In this document: piece after piece, positions 23,481 through 32,387 of the stretch
Numbering within the stretch: the stretch's first letter is position 1
Layout: every line of letters begins with the position of its first letter
Origin: Roseisolibacter agri
Lineage (GTDB): Bacteria > Gemmatimonadota > Gemmatimonadetes > Gemmatimonadales > Gemmatimonadaceae
Length of the DNA stretch: 64,000 nt
Assembly (NCBI RefSeq): GCF_030159095.1
Contig: NZ_BRXS01000001.1
Span: forward strand, 1-64,000
Reading direction: 5' to 3'
Program-made: the position numbers and the translations under genes
Notes under the pieces: generated by a model
Told to the model about the DNA's origin: nothing
The model's input: the letters and a program-made list of their open reading frames with translations, nothing else
The model's database searches: none

Positions 23481-26400
23481 TCAGTGGGCTTGCCGGATCG
23501 ACGCCGCCAGCGCCGCCGTCTCGCGCGCCGGCGCCGCCCCCACCTCGCGCTTCAGCAGCGCCGTCAGGGCGTCGTAGTGGCGGAGTGCGCGCGCCCCCTC
23601 GCCGCGTGCCGCGTGGGCGCGCATCAGGTCGCGGTGCGCGGCCTCGCGCAGCGGATCGCGCGCCAGCAGCGCCTCCAGCGTCTCGGCCGCGTCGTCGTGG
23701 CGGCCGGCGGTGGCCAGCTGCTGCGCGAGCGCGTGCATCGCGTCGGCCCACGCGGCGCGCACGCGGTCCTGGTGCTCCAGCAGCCAGTCGCCCGCGGCCA
23801 CGCCCTCGGCCAGCTCGCCCTGTGGGCGCGTGAGCGCCGCGCGCGCGGCGTCCAGCGCGTCGGGCGCCAGCGGCGACTGCCGGCGCGCGGCGCGGCGCAG
23901 CGCGTCCGCGGTCGCCAGCACGTCGTCCACGTCCGCGTCCAGCCGCGCGTCGGGCGACGGCGCGCGCTCCAGCCGGTAGCCCTCCTCGTCGAACACGATC
24001 CACCGCCGGTCGCCGAGCGCGCGGCGCAGGTGGTGGAGCGTGACGTGGAAGTTGTTGCGCACCTGCGCGGCCGACGCGTCGGGCCAGAGCGCGAGGCCGA
24101 TCTGCTCCTTGCTCGCGCGCGGCACCAGCAGCAGGAAGAGCAGCAGCTCGCGCGCCTTGCCCGTGGGCAGCGCGTCGGGCGGCAGCGGCTCGCCGTCGCG
24201 CGCGATCGCCAGCGGGCCGAGCACGCGCACCGCGAGCGCCGGCGCGGCGGTGGTGCTCGCGGGCGGGCGCGCGATCGAGTACTGCGTGGCGCCGGGCGCC
24301 GGCGTCGCGAGCGCGCCGTCGTCCAGCACGTCCGCCTGCGCCGCGAGCGCGAACGCGTCGTCGATCGAGAGCGCCTCGCCCGCCGCGACGGCCGCGTCGT
24401 ACGCCTCGGGAGACAGCGACGCGCGCACGACCCGCACGACCTCCGTGTGGCGCTCGCGGTCGTGGCCGATGACCGTCGCGCCGCAGCGCGCGCGCAGCCC
24501 CGTGGCCGCGCCCAGCAGGCGCGCCGCCGTCGTCGCGCGCGCCCGTGGCAGCGCGCCGTCGGGGCACGTCGCGGCGGCGATGATGGCGAGCGTGTCGAGC
24601 GACCGCGAGAGGAACCAGAGATCGGGCTCGTCGCGCAGCACCGCCGCGCTCTCGCGCGCGTGGCGCACCGCCGCCGCGAGGTCGCCGAGCGCGAGCTCCG
24701 TCTCGGCCATCCCCTGCACGCAGAGCGAGAGGAACCAGCGCTCGCCGACGGCGATGAGCGCCGCGCGCGCCGCGGTGTAGTCGGCCGCCGCCTGCGGCAG
24801 CGCGCCGCCGCGCACGCAGATCAGCGCGCGGCGCATGCGCATCACGGCCGCCAGCCACGGCTCGTCCATCGCCTCGGCGATCGCGACCGACGCGTCCATC
24901 TCGCGGATCGCCGCGGGCAGGTCGCCCTGCATGCCGTGCGCGAGCCCCGCGATCTGCCGCATGATCGTGCGGCCGCGCCCGAGCTGCACGCGGCGCACGG
25001 GCGCGAGCCCCGGCTCGCGCGCGACGGTCTCCCAGACGGCGAGCGCGCGCGCGACGTCGGCCAGCATGCGATCGGGCTCGCCCGCGAAGTAGGCGAGCCC
25101 CGAGCTCCCGTAGAAGAACGCGCCGAGCCACGCGCGCTCCGCCAGCGGGCGCTCGGCGTCGGGGATCCCCTCGCGGTCGACCGCGGCGAGCACCTGCGCG
25201 GTCCAGCCGCGCGCCTCCTCCCACGGGATGCCGGCCGAGATGAAGAACCACGCCAGCGCGCCCGCGATGCGGAGCGCGGTGCCGACGTCGCCGTGCGGGC
25301 CGGTGCTCCATGCCAGCGCCGCCCGAATGTCGTCGAGGTCGAGGCGCAGGCGCTCGACGGTGGTGCCGCGCGCGGGGCTCCAGAACGTCGGCTCGACGGC
25401 CATCGCGAGGCGCGCCACCCAGCGCGCGTGGCGCGCGCGCACGAGCGGCGCGTCGTCGGTGCCGCGCAGCAGGGCCGCGCCGTACTGCCGCACGGTCTCG
25501 AGCAGGCGGTAGCGCACCTCGCCGCCCTCCTCGCGCACGTCCAGCAGCGACAGCTCCACGAGCCGGCCGAGCGCCGCGACCAGGCGCACGACGGCGATCG
25601 AGTGCGTGCCGGTGACGAGCAGCGCGGCGGGATCCTCCTCGTCGGGCTCGAACTCGTCCTCGCCGCACACCGCCTCGACCGCCTCCAGCGTGAAGCCGGC
25701 GCGGAACACCGACAGGCGGCGCAGGAGCCGCCGCTCGTCGTCGCCGAGCAGGGCGTAGCTCCAGTCGAGCAGCGCGCGCAGCGTGCGCTGGCGCGACGGC
25801 GCGGTGCGGCGCCCGCGCGTGAGCACGGTGAACGCGTCGTCCAGGCGCTCCGCCAGCACCTCGACGCCGAGCGTGCCCACGGACGCGGCGGCCAGCTCCA
25901 GGGCCAGCGGCAGGCCGTCGAGCCGCGCACAGATGTCGGCGACGGCGGCGGCGTTGCGGTCGGTGAGCGCGAAGGTGGGCAGCGTCGCCTTCGCGCGGTC
26001 CACGAACAGGCGCACCGCGTCGTACTCGGCCAGCGAGGCGGCGGTCAGGCCGCCCTGGGCGCGCGCGACCGCGGCGAGCGTGGCGAGCCCCGGGTGCGCG
26101 AGCGGCGGCGCGAGCCACGCCACCTCGCCCTCGACGGCCAGCGCCTCGCGGCTGGTGGCGAGCACGGTGAGGCCCGGCGCGGCGCGCAGCAGCGCCTCGA
26201 CGGCGGCGGCGCAGGCGTCGACGACGTGCTCGCAGTTGTCGAGGACGAGCAGCGTGCGGCGCGCCTGCAGTGCGCCCGCCAGCACGGTCAGGAGGTCGCG
26301 GCCGGGCGCGGCGTTGACCTGCAGCACGGCGGCGATCGCGGGCGCGACGTCGGTGCCGTCGGCGAGCGGCGCGAGGTCCACCCACCAGACGCCGTCGGCG

Positions 26401-26639
26401 AAGCGCGCGGCCGCGTCGTCGGCGCCGTGGGCGAGCGCGTCGGCCAGCTCGCGCGCGAGGCGCGTCTTCCCCGAGCCGCCGGGTCCCGTGATGGTGACGA
26501 GGCGCCCGCGAGCAATGGCCTCGCGCAGGTCGCGCTGCTCGCGCGCGCGTCCGACGAAGGTCGAGAGGGCGCGCGGGACGTTGGTGGGCAGGGCGGGCGC
26601 CGTGGGCGCGGCTTCGGCGGCGCTCAGGAGGGACGACAC
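23481..26639 (-). CDS. large STAND ATPase regulator with C-terminal SARP-type DNA-binding and BTAD domains
   Basis: 1052 residues. After FVGRAREQRDL comes a P-loop TGPGGSGKTRLA at 51-62 and Walker B TLLVLDNCEHVV near 130; LATSREAL and a winged-helix part follow, then a long helical-repeat middle (about 380-780). About residue 805 starts an OmpR-type wHTH (VRVLGPLAIARDG, KEQIGLALWPD, NNFHVTLHHLRRALGD), and the last 150 residues are a BTAD domain. AfsR-type proteins usually have these two domains first; here they are last. It likely switches on target genes when ligand binding promotes assembly. GTG start. Downstream of the SRPBCC gene. Confidence 0.92.
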   Translation of the reverse strand: MSSLLSAAEAAPTAPALPTNVPRALSTFVGRAREQRDLREAIARGRLVTITGPGGSGKTRLARELADALAHGADDAAARFADGVWWVDLAPLADGTDVAPAIAAVLQVNAAPGRDLLTVLAGALQARRTLLVLDNCEHVVDACAAAVEALLRAAPGLTVLATSREALAVEGEVAWLAPPLAHPGLATLAAVARAQGGLTAASLAEYDAVRLFVDRAKATLPTFALTDRNAAAVADICARLDGLPLALELAAASVGTLGVEVLAERLDDAFTVLTRGRRTAPSRQRTLRALLDWSYALLGDDERRLLRRLSVFRAGFTLEAVEAVCGEDEFEPDEEDPAALLVTGTHSIAVVRLVAALGRLVELSLLDVREEGGEVRYRLLETVRQYGAALLRGTDDAPLVRARHARWVARLAMAVEPTFWSPARGTTVERLRLDLDDIRAALAWSTGPHGDVGTALRIAGALAWFFISAGIPWEEARGWTAQVLAAVDREGIPDAERPLAERAWLGAFFYGSSGLAYFAGEPDRMLADVARALAVWETVAREPGLAPVRRVQLGRGRTIMRQIAGLAHGMQGDLPAAIREMDASVAIAEAMDEPWLAAVMRMRRALICVRGGALPQAAADYTAARAALIAVGERWFLSLCVQGMAETELALGDLAAAVRHARESAAVLRDEPDLWFLSRSLDTLAIIAAATCPDGALPRARATTAARLLGAATGLRARCGATVIGHDRERHTEVVRVVRASLSPEAYDAAVAAGEALSIDDAFALAAQADVLDDGALATPAPGATQYSIARPPASTTAAPALAVRVLGPLAIARDGEPLPPDALPTGKARELLLFLLLVPRASKEQIGLALWPDASAAQVRNNFHVTLHHLRRALGDRRWIVFDEEGYRLERAPSPDARLDADVDDVLATADALRRAARRQSPLAPDALDAARAALTRPQGELAEGVAAGDWLLEHQDRVRAAWADAMHALAQQLATAGRHDDAAETLEALLARDPLREAAHRDLMRAHAARGEGARALRHYDALTALLKREVGAAPARETAALAASIRQAH

Positions 26640-26771
26640 GACGGGGCGGTGGCACAGGGGGCCCGGCGGCCCGTGCCGCCCGGGGCGCGTCGCCCGGCGT
26701 CGCGCGCCCGCAATCTGGCGAGGCGCGCGCCGTCGTGAAACCGTCGGGCGGGGCGTCGCCTGCAGAACCCT

Positions 26772-27227
26772 TCAGACCGTGACGGCCACCGGCGCGAGGT
26801 CGGCGACCAACCCGCTCAGGCGCTCCAGGTCGCGCGGCGCGCGGCGCACGAGGAGGCGGCGGAGCGCGGTCGCGTGCCCACTGGGCAGCACGTCGTCGCC
26901 GGTGAGCGAGAGGCCGCAGTGGTAGGTCACGCGCGTCCCCTCGCGGGCGTCCTCCAGCGACAGCGCGACGTCGAGCACGAAGGCGGCGCAGCGGCTGCGC
27001 CAGGAGACGTGGCGCGGCGGCTCGCACGCGAGGACGCGCGTGGCGAGGGCGTGGCGGCCGCCGAGCGCGCGGAAGGCGAGCACGGCCCCCTCGGCGGGCA
27101 CGGTGGCCGCCTCCGCGACCGCCATGACGCCGGCGCGCCACCGCGGCGCCTGGGCGAGCGCGCTGGCGACCGCGAAGATCGTCGGGGCGGACTGGGGGAG
27201 GACGAGCGTGGTCTCGACGGCGAACAC
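26772..27227 (-). CDS. SRPBCC/polyketide-cyclase-like protein
   Basis: 151 residues starting with the pattern of a START-like fold (VETTLVLPQSAPTIFAVASAL) followed by strands such as GAVLAFRALGGRHALATRVL, PPRHVSWRSRC, TRVTYHCGLSLTG and the long C-terminal helix RRLLVRRAPRDLERLSGLV. Such proteins bind a hydrophobic ligand. GTG start. 132 nt upstream of the SARP-like regulator on the same strand, so the pair may share the promoter that carries the second GCTTA motif. Confidence 0.82.
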   Translation of the reverse strand: MFAVETTLVLPQSAPTIFAVASALAQAPRWRAGVMAVAEAATVPAEGAVLAFRALGGRHALATRVLACEPPRHVSWRSRCAAFVLDVALSLEDAREGTRVTYHCGLSLTGDDVLPSGHATALRRLLVRRAPRDLERLSGLVADLAPVAVTV

Positions 27228-27285
27228 GGCGCGGGCGCGGCGGGAGGGAGGTGTGGCGGGGATGGACTCGAAGCTCGGCGCGCGC

Positions 27286-27302
27286 GCTTAACCACCTGCT
27301 TA
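27286..27302. promoter_or_regulatory. GCTTA direct-repeat motif, copy 2
   Basis: GCTTAACCACCTGCTTA, 59 nt before the SRPBCC start. Two GCTTA words spaced 12 nt as in copy 1 at 23280. Its position would let a bound factor control the SRPBCC/regulator unit, i.e. possible autoregulation. Confidence 0.45.
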
Positions 27303-27306
27303 GAAG

Positions 27307-27424
27307 GGCGGAGGACGGAACGGCGGAGGACGATGAAGCGGACCCTTCGAGCTTGAAGCTTCAAGCCTGAGGGTCCGCCGTATCGTCTCACGCTGCATCG
27401 TCTTCCGCCGTTCCGTCCTCCGCC
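27307..27424. repeat. 15-nt-unit inverted array B4
   Basis: The shortest copy: left arm of two units (GCGGAGGACGGAACG, GCGGAGGACGATGAA), core GCGGACCC with the perfect 16-bp palindrome GCTTGAAGCTTCAAGC (27351-27366) and GGGTCCGC, right arm three complementary units. It lies at the 3' end of the YCF48 lipoprotein gene and, in the frame actually left open by a frameshift there, would be translated. Confidence 0.88.
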
Positions 27425-28526
27425 TCACCGTCCTACGATCGAGGCGGTCTTCAGGACCAGCCCCCGCGGCCCCACCGCCCACGCCGCGCCCCGACGCGAT
27501 GCTGACCGCGTGCAGGCCAACGGTATCCACCACCGCCCACGTCCGCCCGTCGTCGCGCGACAGCGCGGTGCCCGCGAGGCCGACCGCGACGAGCGTCGCC
27601 GAGCGCGCGCCGGGCACGAAGGCGAGGCCGGACCAGTAGCCGGGCGCACCGCTCGCGGCGTCGGCGGGCTGCCAGGTGCGGCCGCCGTCGGTGGTGCGCG
27701 CGAACTGGCGCGTGCCGGTGCGCGCGGCGGAGTAGTCGCCGCCCGTGGCCACGCCGACGTCGGGCGCGCGGAACGCGACGGCGAACAGGCCCGCGCTGGC
27801 GCTCGCGGGCTGCACGGGCGCGGGCGTCGCGTCCCAGCGCGCACCGCCCGTCTCGGTGCGGTACACGCGCGCGCCGCGCGGGCCGCCGGTCGCGAACCAC
27901 GCGTGCGTGCGCCCCGCGACCGCGAGCGCCGCGTTGCCGGCCGCGAACGCGGCCTCGCCCTCGCGCGCGTCGGGCATCCCGTCGCGCGGCGTGCGCCGCC
28001 AGCTGCGTCCTCCGTCGTCGGTCACGAGGGTGACGAAGCGGCCGTCCACCGGATCGCTGAGGATCAGGCCGCGCTGCGCGTCCCAGAACGCGATCGCGTC
28101 GTAGAAGATCCCCTTCGTCGAGTCGCGGTGCGCGAGCGTCCACGTGCGCCCGCCATCGGACGTGCGATAGATGCGCGCCTGCCCCTCGGCCGCGTCGCCG
28201 GCGCTCGCGACGACGGCGGCGAGCGAGTCGAACGCCCACACGGAGCGGAAGTCGAGCGAGTCGGCGCCGGGCACCGCGTGGCGCGTCCACGTCGTGCCGC
28301 CGTCGGTCGTGCGGAGCACCGTGCCGCGGCTGCCGCTGGCCCACGCGACCTGCTCGCTCACCGCGCGCACGCCGCGCAGCGACGCGCCGCGCGCGGCCGC
28401 GGTAGCCGACGGCTGCGCGCTCCAGAACGGGCCCGCGGCGACGGCCGGCTCGGGGGCGCGGCGGCAGGCGGCAAGTGCGCCGAGCGTCGCGAGCGCGACG
28501 AGGGGACGGAGCGACGGGATCGACAT
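27425..28526 (-). CDS. YCF48-like propeller lipoprotein with a C-terminal frameshift
   Basis: Exported (MSIPSLRPLVALATLGALAAC lipobox, about 20 residues) seven-bladed propeller with Asp-box type repeats: GTVLRTTDGGTTWTRH, ARIYRTSDGGRTWTLAH, FVTLVTDDGGRSWRRTP, ARVYRTETGGARW, RQFARTTDGGRTWQPAD, ALSRDDGRTWAVVD. Related to photosystem assembly factor HCF136/YCF48 but here a general secreted protein. The last blade should read GRGAAWAVGPRGLVLKTASIVGR, which is in another frame: one base is missing near 27488-27500. As sequenced, the frame runs on through repeat B4 to 27300. Coordinates give the intended gene. Confidence 0.8.
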
Positions 28527-28570
28527 GGGGACGCGGCTGATGGTGGGGCGATGCGACGGCAATCTACTGA

Positions 28571-28745
28571 CGCGCCGGACCCTCAACGGCGAACTGCTCT
28601 AGACAGGATTACAACGGATTGAACGGACAAGAGCCGGATTACTTCCCGCGTGGCGGCGACGGCCCCTGCACCACGCGGAGCGTAATCCGGCCCTTGTCCG
28701 TCGAATCCGTCTAATCCTGTCTCATGCAGTTCGGGTCCGGCGCTA
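28571..28745. repeat. modular hairpin element C2 (ACAGGATTACAACGGATT stem)
   Basis: Ends GCGCCGGACC (28572-28581) and GGGTCCGGCGC (28733-28743) are inverted. Left arm about 28601-28640 (ACAGGATTACAACGGATTGA), loop 28643-28680 nearly the same as A1 (first 15 bases after TCCCGC alike), right arm about 28681-28722 (CGAATCCGTCTAATCCTGTC). Overlaps the stop codon of the hydroxy-acid oxidase gene (28743-28745). Confidence 0.88.
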
Positions 28746-29951
28746 CGCGAGCAGCGACGCGTCCACGTCGGCGACGGACGCCTGCCCGCACAGTCCCAGC
28801 GCGAGATCGAGGTCCGCCAGCAGGCACCGCAGCGCGTGCCGCACGCCCGCCTCGCCCGCGGCGGCCAGCGCGTACGCGTACGGCCGCCCGAAGCCCACCG
28901 CGCGGGCCCCGAGGGCGAGCGCCTTCAGCACGTCGGCGCCGCGGCGGATGCCGGAGTCCATCAGCACCGGCGCACGCGTGCCCACCGCCTCCACGACCGC
29001 CGGCAGCGCGTCGAGCGCGCCGATCGCGCCGTCCACCTGCCGTCCGCCGTGGTTGCTGACGATCACGCCGTCCACGCCCGCGTCCAGCGCGCGCCGCGCG
29101 TCGTCCGGATGCAGGATCCCCTTCAGCAGCAGCGGCAGCCGCGTGCTCGCGCGCACGAACGCCAGGTCGTCCCACGAGAAGCCCGGATGCACGTACGTGC
29201 CGAGGAACGCCTGCACCGCGGCGCGCGGGTCCTGCTCGGGCGGGACGGGGAGCAGCGCGCGGAACGCCGGATCGCTCAGGTAGTTCGCGAGGCCCTGTCC
29301 CTGCAGGAACGGGAGGTAGCGGTTGCGCAGGTCCGTCTCGCGCCAGCCGAGCATCGTCGTGTCGAGCGTGACGACGACGGCCGTGTAGCCCGCACGCTCG
29401 GCGCGCGCGACGAGGCTCGCCATCACGTCGCGGCTTCGCGCGGGATAGAGCTGGAACCAGCGCGGCGCGCCCGCGCGCACGCCGTCCATCGCCGCCGCGA
29501 CCTGCTCCATCGGCACCGAGCTGACGGTGCTGAGCACGAAGGGCACGCCCTCCGCGGCCGCGGCGCGCGCGGGCGCCAGCTCGCCCTCCGCGTGGAGGAT
29601 GCCGAGCACGCCGATGGGCGCGAGCACGACCGGCGCGGGAAGCCGGTGGCCGAGGAGCTCGACGCCGAGGTCGCGGCGCGAGACGTCGCGCAGCATGCGT
29701 GGCACGAGGGAACGGCGCGCGAACGCCGCGCGGTTGGCGCGCATCGTGTCCTCGGCGCCCGCGCCGCCCGCGACGTAGCCGAACGGCCCATCGGCCAGCA
29801 CCTCGCGCGCGCGTCGCTCCCACTCCTCGGGCGACACCGGCGGCAGCGGCTCGGCCGCGCGCGCGGGATCGTAGGCCTGCAGCTGCATCGCGAGGCCGTG
29901 AGGCACGTGGGGCATCGCACCGGCGGCGAGGAGATCGGAAGGCGCGGACAT
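28743..29951 (-). CDS. FMN-dependent alpha-hydroxy-acid oxidase (lactate 2-monooxygenase-like)
   Basis: 402 residues. Oxidises a 2-hydroxy acid with FMN. Family motifs: FGYVAGGAGAEDTMRANR (FMN-side Tyr), PVVLAPIGVLGILHAEGE, VPFVLSTVSSVPMEQV, WFQLYPARSRDV, LPLLLKGILHPDDARRALDAGVDGVIVSNHGGRQVDG with the catalytic His of NHGGRQ, and DSGIRRGADVLKALALGARAVGFGRPY. The insert LGWRETDLRNRYLPFLQGQGL resembles lactate monooxygenases. ATG at 29951 is chosen over an upstream extension. Divergent from namZ with 125 bp between. Confidence 0.93.
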   Translation of the reverse strand: MSAPSDLLAAGAMPHVPHGLAMQLQAYDPARAAEPLPPVSPEEWERRAREVLADGPFGYVAGGAGAEDTMRANRAAFARRSLVPRMLRDVSRRDLGVELLGHRLPAPVVLAPIGVLGILHAEGELAPARAAAAEGVPFVLSTVSSVPMEQVAAAMDGVRAGAPRWFQLYPARSRDVMASLVARAERAGYTAVVVTLDTTMLGWRETDLRNRYLPFLQGQGLANYLSDPAFRALLPVPPEQDPRAAVQAFLGTYVHPGFSWDDLAFVRASTRLPLLLKGILHPDDARRALDAGVDGVIVSNHGGRQVDGAIGALDALPAVVEAVGTRAPVLMDSGIRRGADVLKALALGARAVGFGRPYAYALAAAGEAGVRHALRCLLADLDLALGLCGQASVADVDASLLA

Positions 29952-30076
29952 GGGGCGTGGAGTCGCAGGCTCTCGCGGTTCGGGCCGCGCGTGCTGCATC
30001 TTTGTCGGCGGCGCGCCACGTTGGCGCGCGGCGGCCGCTCCGTCAACGTGGCGCCGTCCTCCCCGAAGTCTCCGTC

Positions 30077-31369
30077 ATGCGCTCGCCACTCGCTCCCTCG
30101 ATCGCGCGCGCCGCCGCGGCGGTCGCGTTCCTCACCGTCGCTGCCGCGACCACCGCCGGTGCGCAGGCCGCGCCGCGCGTGCAGAAGGACCCTGCCTCCG
30201 CCACCGTCGAGGGCGCGCTGCAGCAGGGCGTCGTCCCCGGCGTCGAGGTGCTGCTCCGCGACTCGCTGCACCTGCTGCGCGGCAAGCGCGTGGGGCTCAT
30301 CACCAACCATTCGGGGCGCGACCGCGCGGGCACCAGCACCATCGACCTGCTGTACCGTGCGCCGGGCGTGAAGCTCGTGGCGCTGTTCGCGCCGGAGCAC
30401 GGCATCCGCGGCGCCGCCGACGCGGGCGCGAAGATCGCCACCACGCGCGACAGCGCGACCGGGATCCCGATCTACTCGCTCTACGGCCAGCGCAACACGC
30501 CGTCGGACTCGATGCTGCGCGACGTCGACGTGCTCGTGTACGACATCCAGGACGTCGGCGCGCGCGTCTACACCTACGTGTGGACGATGGCGCTGTCGGC
30601 CGACTCGGCGAACAAGCCGTTCATCGTGCTCGACCGCCCGGATCCCGTGCGCGCCGACCGGGTCGACGGCGGGATGCTCGACCCGAAGTATCGCTCGTTC
30701 GTCGGGCAGTTCCCGGTCGCGCTGCGCTACGGCCTGACGCCGGGCGAGCTGCTGCGCTACCTGCAGGGCACGAAGCAGATCGCGCTGCCGTCAGTGACCG
30801 TCGTTCCGATGCGCCACTACACGCGCGCGCAGTGGTGGGACGCGACCGGCCTGCCGTGGGTCAACCCGTCGCCGAACCTCCGCGACCTCGAGGCGACCAT
30901 CATCTACACGGGCACCGTCTTCTTCGAGGGCACGAACCTGAGCGAGGGGCGCGGCACCGACGCGCCGTTCCGCGTCGCGGGCGCGCCGTGGCTGACCGAC
31001 GCGGGCGCGATCGCCGCCGCGCTCAACGCGCGCAACCTCCCCGGCGTGCGCTTCGACTCGACGTCCAAGACGGTCGCCGCGGGGCAGAAGCACGGCGGGC
31101 TGACGATCCCGGTGGTGCAGGTGCACGTGACCGACCGCGAGCGCGTCGTCCCGGTGGAGGTGGGCGCGTGGATGCTGCGCGAGATCGCGGCGCGCCATCC
31201 GCAGGAGCTCGTGTGGCGCGAGGCGCACATGGACCGGCTGGCGGGCGACACGCGGCTGCGCACCGCGGTGACGACGAGCGACGCGGCGGTGACCGCGCTG
31301 CTGCGCGCCTTCGCCGACGAGTCGCGCCGCTTCCAGGACGCGACGCGGCCGTACTGGCTGTACCGGTGA
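30077..31369 (+). CDS. namZ: secreted exo-beta-N-acetylmuramidase (DUF1343)
   Basis: Exported protein (signal to about residue 30, ending TTAGAQ) of the NamZ/DUF1343 family: LRGKRVGLITNHSGRDRAGTSTID, LVALFAPEHGIRG, TGIPIYSLYG, DVDVLVYDIQDVGARVYTYVWTMALS, FIVLDRPDP, LRYGLTPGELLRYL, LPWVNPSPNLRDLEA and FFEGTNLSEGRGTDAPFRV. It removes MurNAc from the non-reducing end of peptidoglycan fragments, for wall recycling or scavenging. The Glu of GTNLSEGRG is a conserved active-site region. 430 residues. Followed by an RDD protein gene after 40 nt. Confidence 0.94.
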   Translation: MRSPLAPSIARAAAAVAFLTVAAATTAGAQAAPRVQKDPASATVEGALQQGVVPGVEVLLRDSLHLLRGKRVGLITNHSGRDRAGTSTIDLLYRAPGVKLVALFAPEHGIRGAADAGAKIATTRDSATGIPIYSLYGQRNTPSDSMLRDVDVLVYDIQDVGARVYTYVWTMALSADSANKPFIVLDRPDPVRADRVDGGMLDPKYRSFVGQFPVALRYGLTPGELLRYLQGTKQIALPSVTVVPMRHYTRAQWWDATGLPWVNPSPNLRDLEATIIYTGTVFFEGTNLSEGRGTDAPFRVAGAPWLTDAGAIAAALNARNLPGVRFDSTSKTVAAGQKHGGLTIPVVQVHVTDRERVVPVEVGAWMLREIAARHPQELVWREAHMDRLAGDTRLRTAVTTSDAAVTALLRAFADESRRFQDATRPYWLYR

Positions 31370-31409
31370 GTCCCCGACGTCCCGATCCGAACCCCCGACC
31401 CCTCCGCGC

Positions 31410-31910
31410 ATGACGCACTCGACGCTCGACCGCACGCCGATGTCGTCGCCCTACCAGAAGGCGCCGCTCGGCCGCCGCTTCGCGGCCAGCCTGCTCGACG
31501 GCCTGATCGCGTTCGCGGGGCTGCTGCTGCTCGGCGGCTGGTTCGCCTGGCGCGCCGCGAACGCCGACGAAGGCGCGCTGTCGGCGTCGCTCCTCCTCGG
31601 GTTCCTCGCGGCGCTCGTGTGGGCGCTCTGGTACACGCACGCGAAGGACGGGCTGGACGAGGGCCAGAGCTGGGGCAAGCGGGCGCTCGACCTGATGGTC
31701 GTGCACCTGCCGACGGACCTGCCGTGCTCGATGTGGCAGTCGACGGTGCGGAAGCTGATCTGGGACGGGCTGTGCGTGATCCCGCTCGTGGGCCCGCTCG
31801 TCGAGCCGGCGACGGCGGTGTTCCACCCCGAGGGGCGGCGCCTCGGCGACCGGGTGGCGGACACGCAGGTGGTGCGCGTGGAGGAGTACGAGCGGCGGCG
31901 CATGGGGTGA
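31410..31910 (+). CDS. RDD-family membrane protein
   Basis: 166 residues; PLGRRFAASLLDGLIAFAGLLLL is the typical first RDD helix with its R..D pattern, then a second helix (LLLGFLAALVWALWY) and GQSWGKRALDLMVVHLPT (the G-x-S-x-G-K-R motif), ending with GRRLGDRVADTQVV. Function of the family is not settled (Na/H antiport has been shown for some). An internal ATG at 31440 gives a start closer to the family norm. The stop overlaps the next GTG start by GTGA. Confidence 0.9.
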   Translation: MTHSTLDRTPMSSPYQKAPLGRRFAASLLDGLIAFAGLLLLGGWFAWRAANADEGALSASLLLGFLAALVWALWYTHAKDGLDEGQSWGKRALDLMVVHLPTDLPCSMWQSTVRKLIWDGLCVIPLVGPLVEPATAVFHPEGRRLGDRVADTQVVRVEEYERRRMG

Positions 31911-32248
31911 GCGAGTCCCACACGCGAGCCTCGCCGATCGCGATGGGCGTGACCCGGCCCGCCGGCCGCGCCGGGCGCGTGCGCCGCTCCGCGCGCCTGT
32001 TCATCGCCGTGTTCGTCGGCGCGATCGCGGCGCGCAGCGTCCACGTCTCGGTGCTCATCGACGCCTGCCTCGACGCGGGCGGCCGCTACCTGACGGAGCC
32101 CGCGCGCTGCGAGATCGCGACCGGCGCAGCGCGCGCGCTGACCGCGATGCCGCGTCGATCGGGCTGGTGGCTGCCCGTCGCCGGCTCGGGGCTCGCGGCC
32201 GGCGCGCTCGCGTACGGCGTCGGACGCGTGCTCCTGCGGCCTGCATGA
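31907..32248 (+). CDS. small membrane protein
   Basis: About 113 residues with two hydrophobic parts: LFIAVFVGAIAARSVHVSVL and WLPVAGSGLAAGALAYGVGRVLL, separated by DACLDAGGRYLTEPARCEIATG with two Cys that may form a disulphide in the periplasm. GTG start overlaps the RDD stop; an ATG at 31943 is the alternative. Function unknown. Confidence 0.7.
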   Translation: MSESHTRASPIAMGVTRPAGRAGRVRRSARLFIAVFVGAIAARSVHVSVLIDACLDAGGRYLTEPARCEIATGAARALTAMPRRSGWWLPVAGSGLAAGALAYGVGRVLLRPA

Positions 32249-32387
32249 CGGACGTCTCCGCTGCCGACCCCCGGCCGCGCGCCGCGTCCCTCACGCCGCT
32301 GCCCGAGGCGCCGTAGCTTGGCGGGAGGGCGTGCGAGGCGGCACGCCCGGCCGTGCACCGGTCGACGCTCGCACGAGGAGGCCTCGC

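Noticed and set aside
23425-27141. Very long minus-strand open frame of 1238 residues overlapping the SARP-like regulator
   Set aside because: It is an Arg/Ala-rich shadow in another frame of the 23481-26639 gene; no motif, and composition typical of GC-rich off-frame reading.
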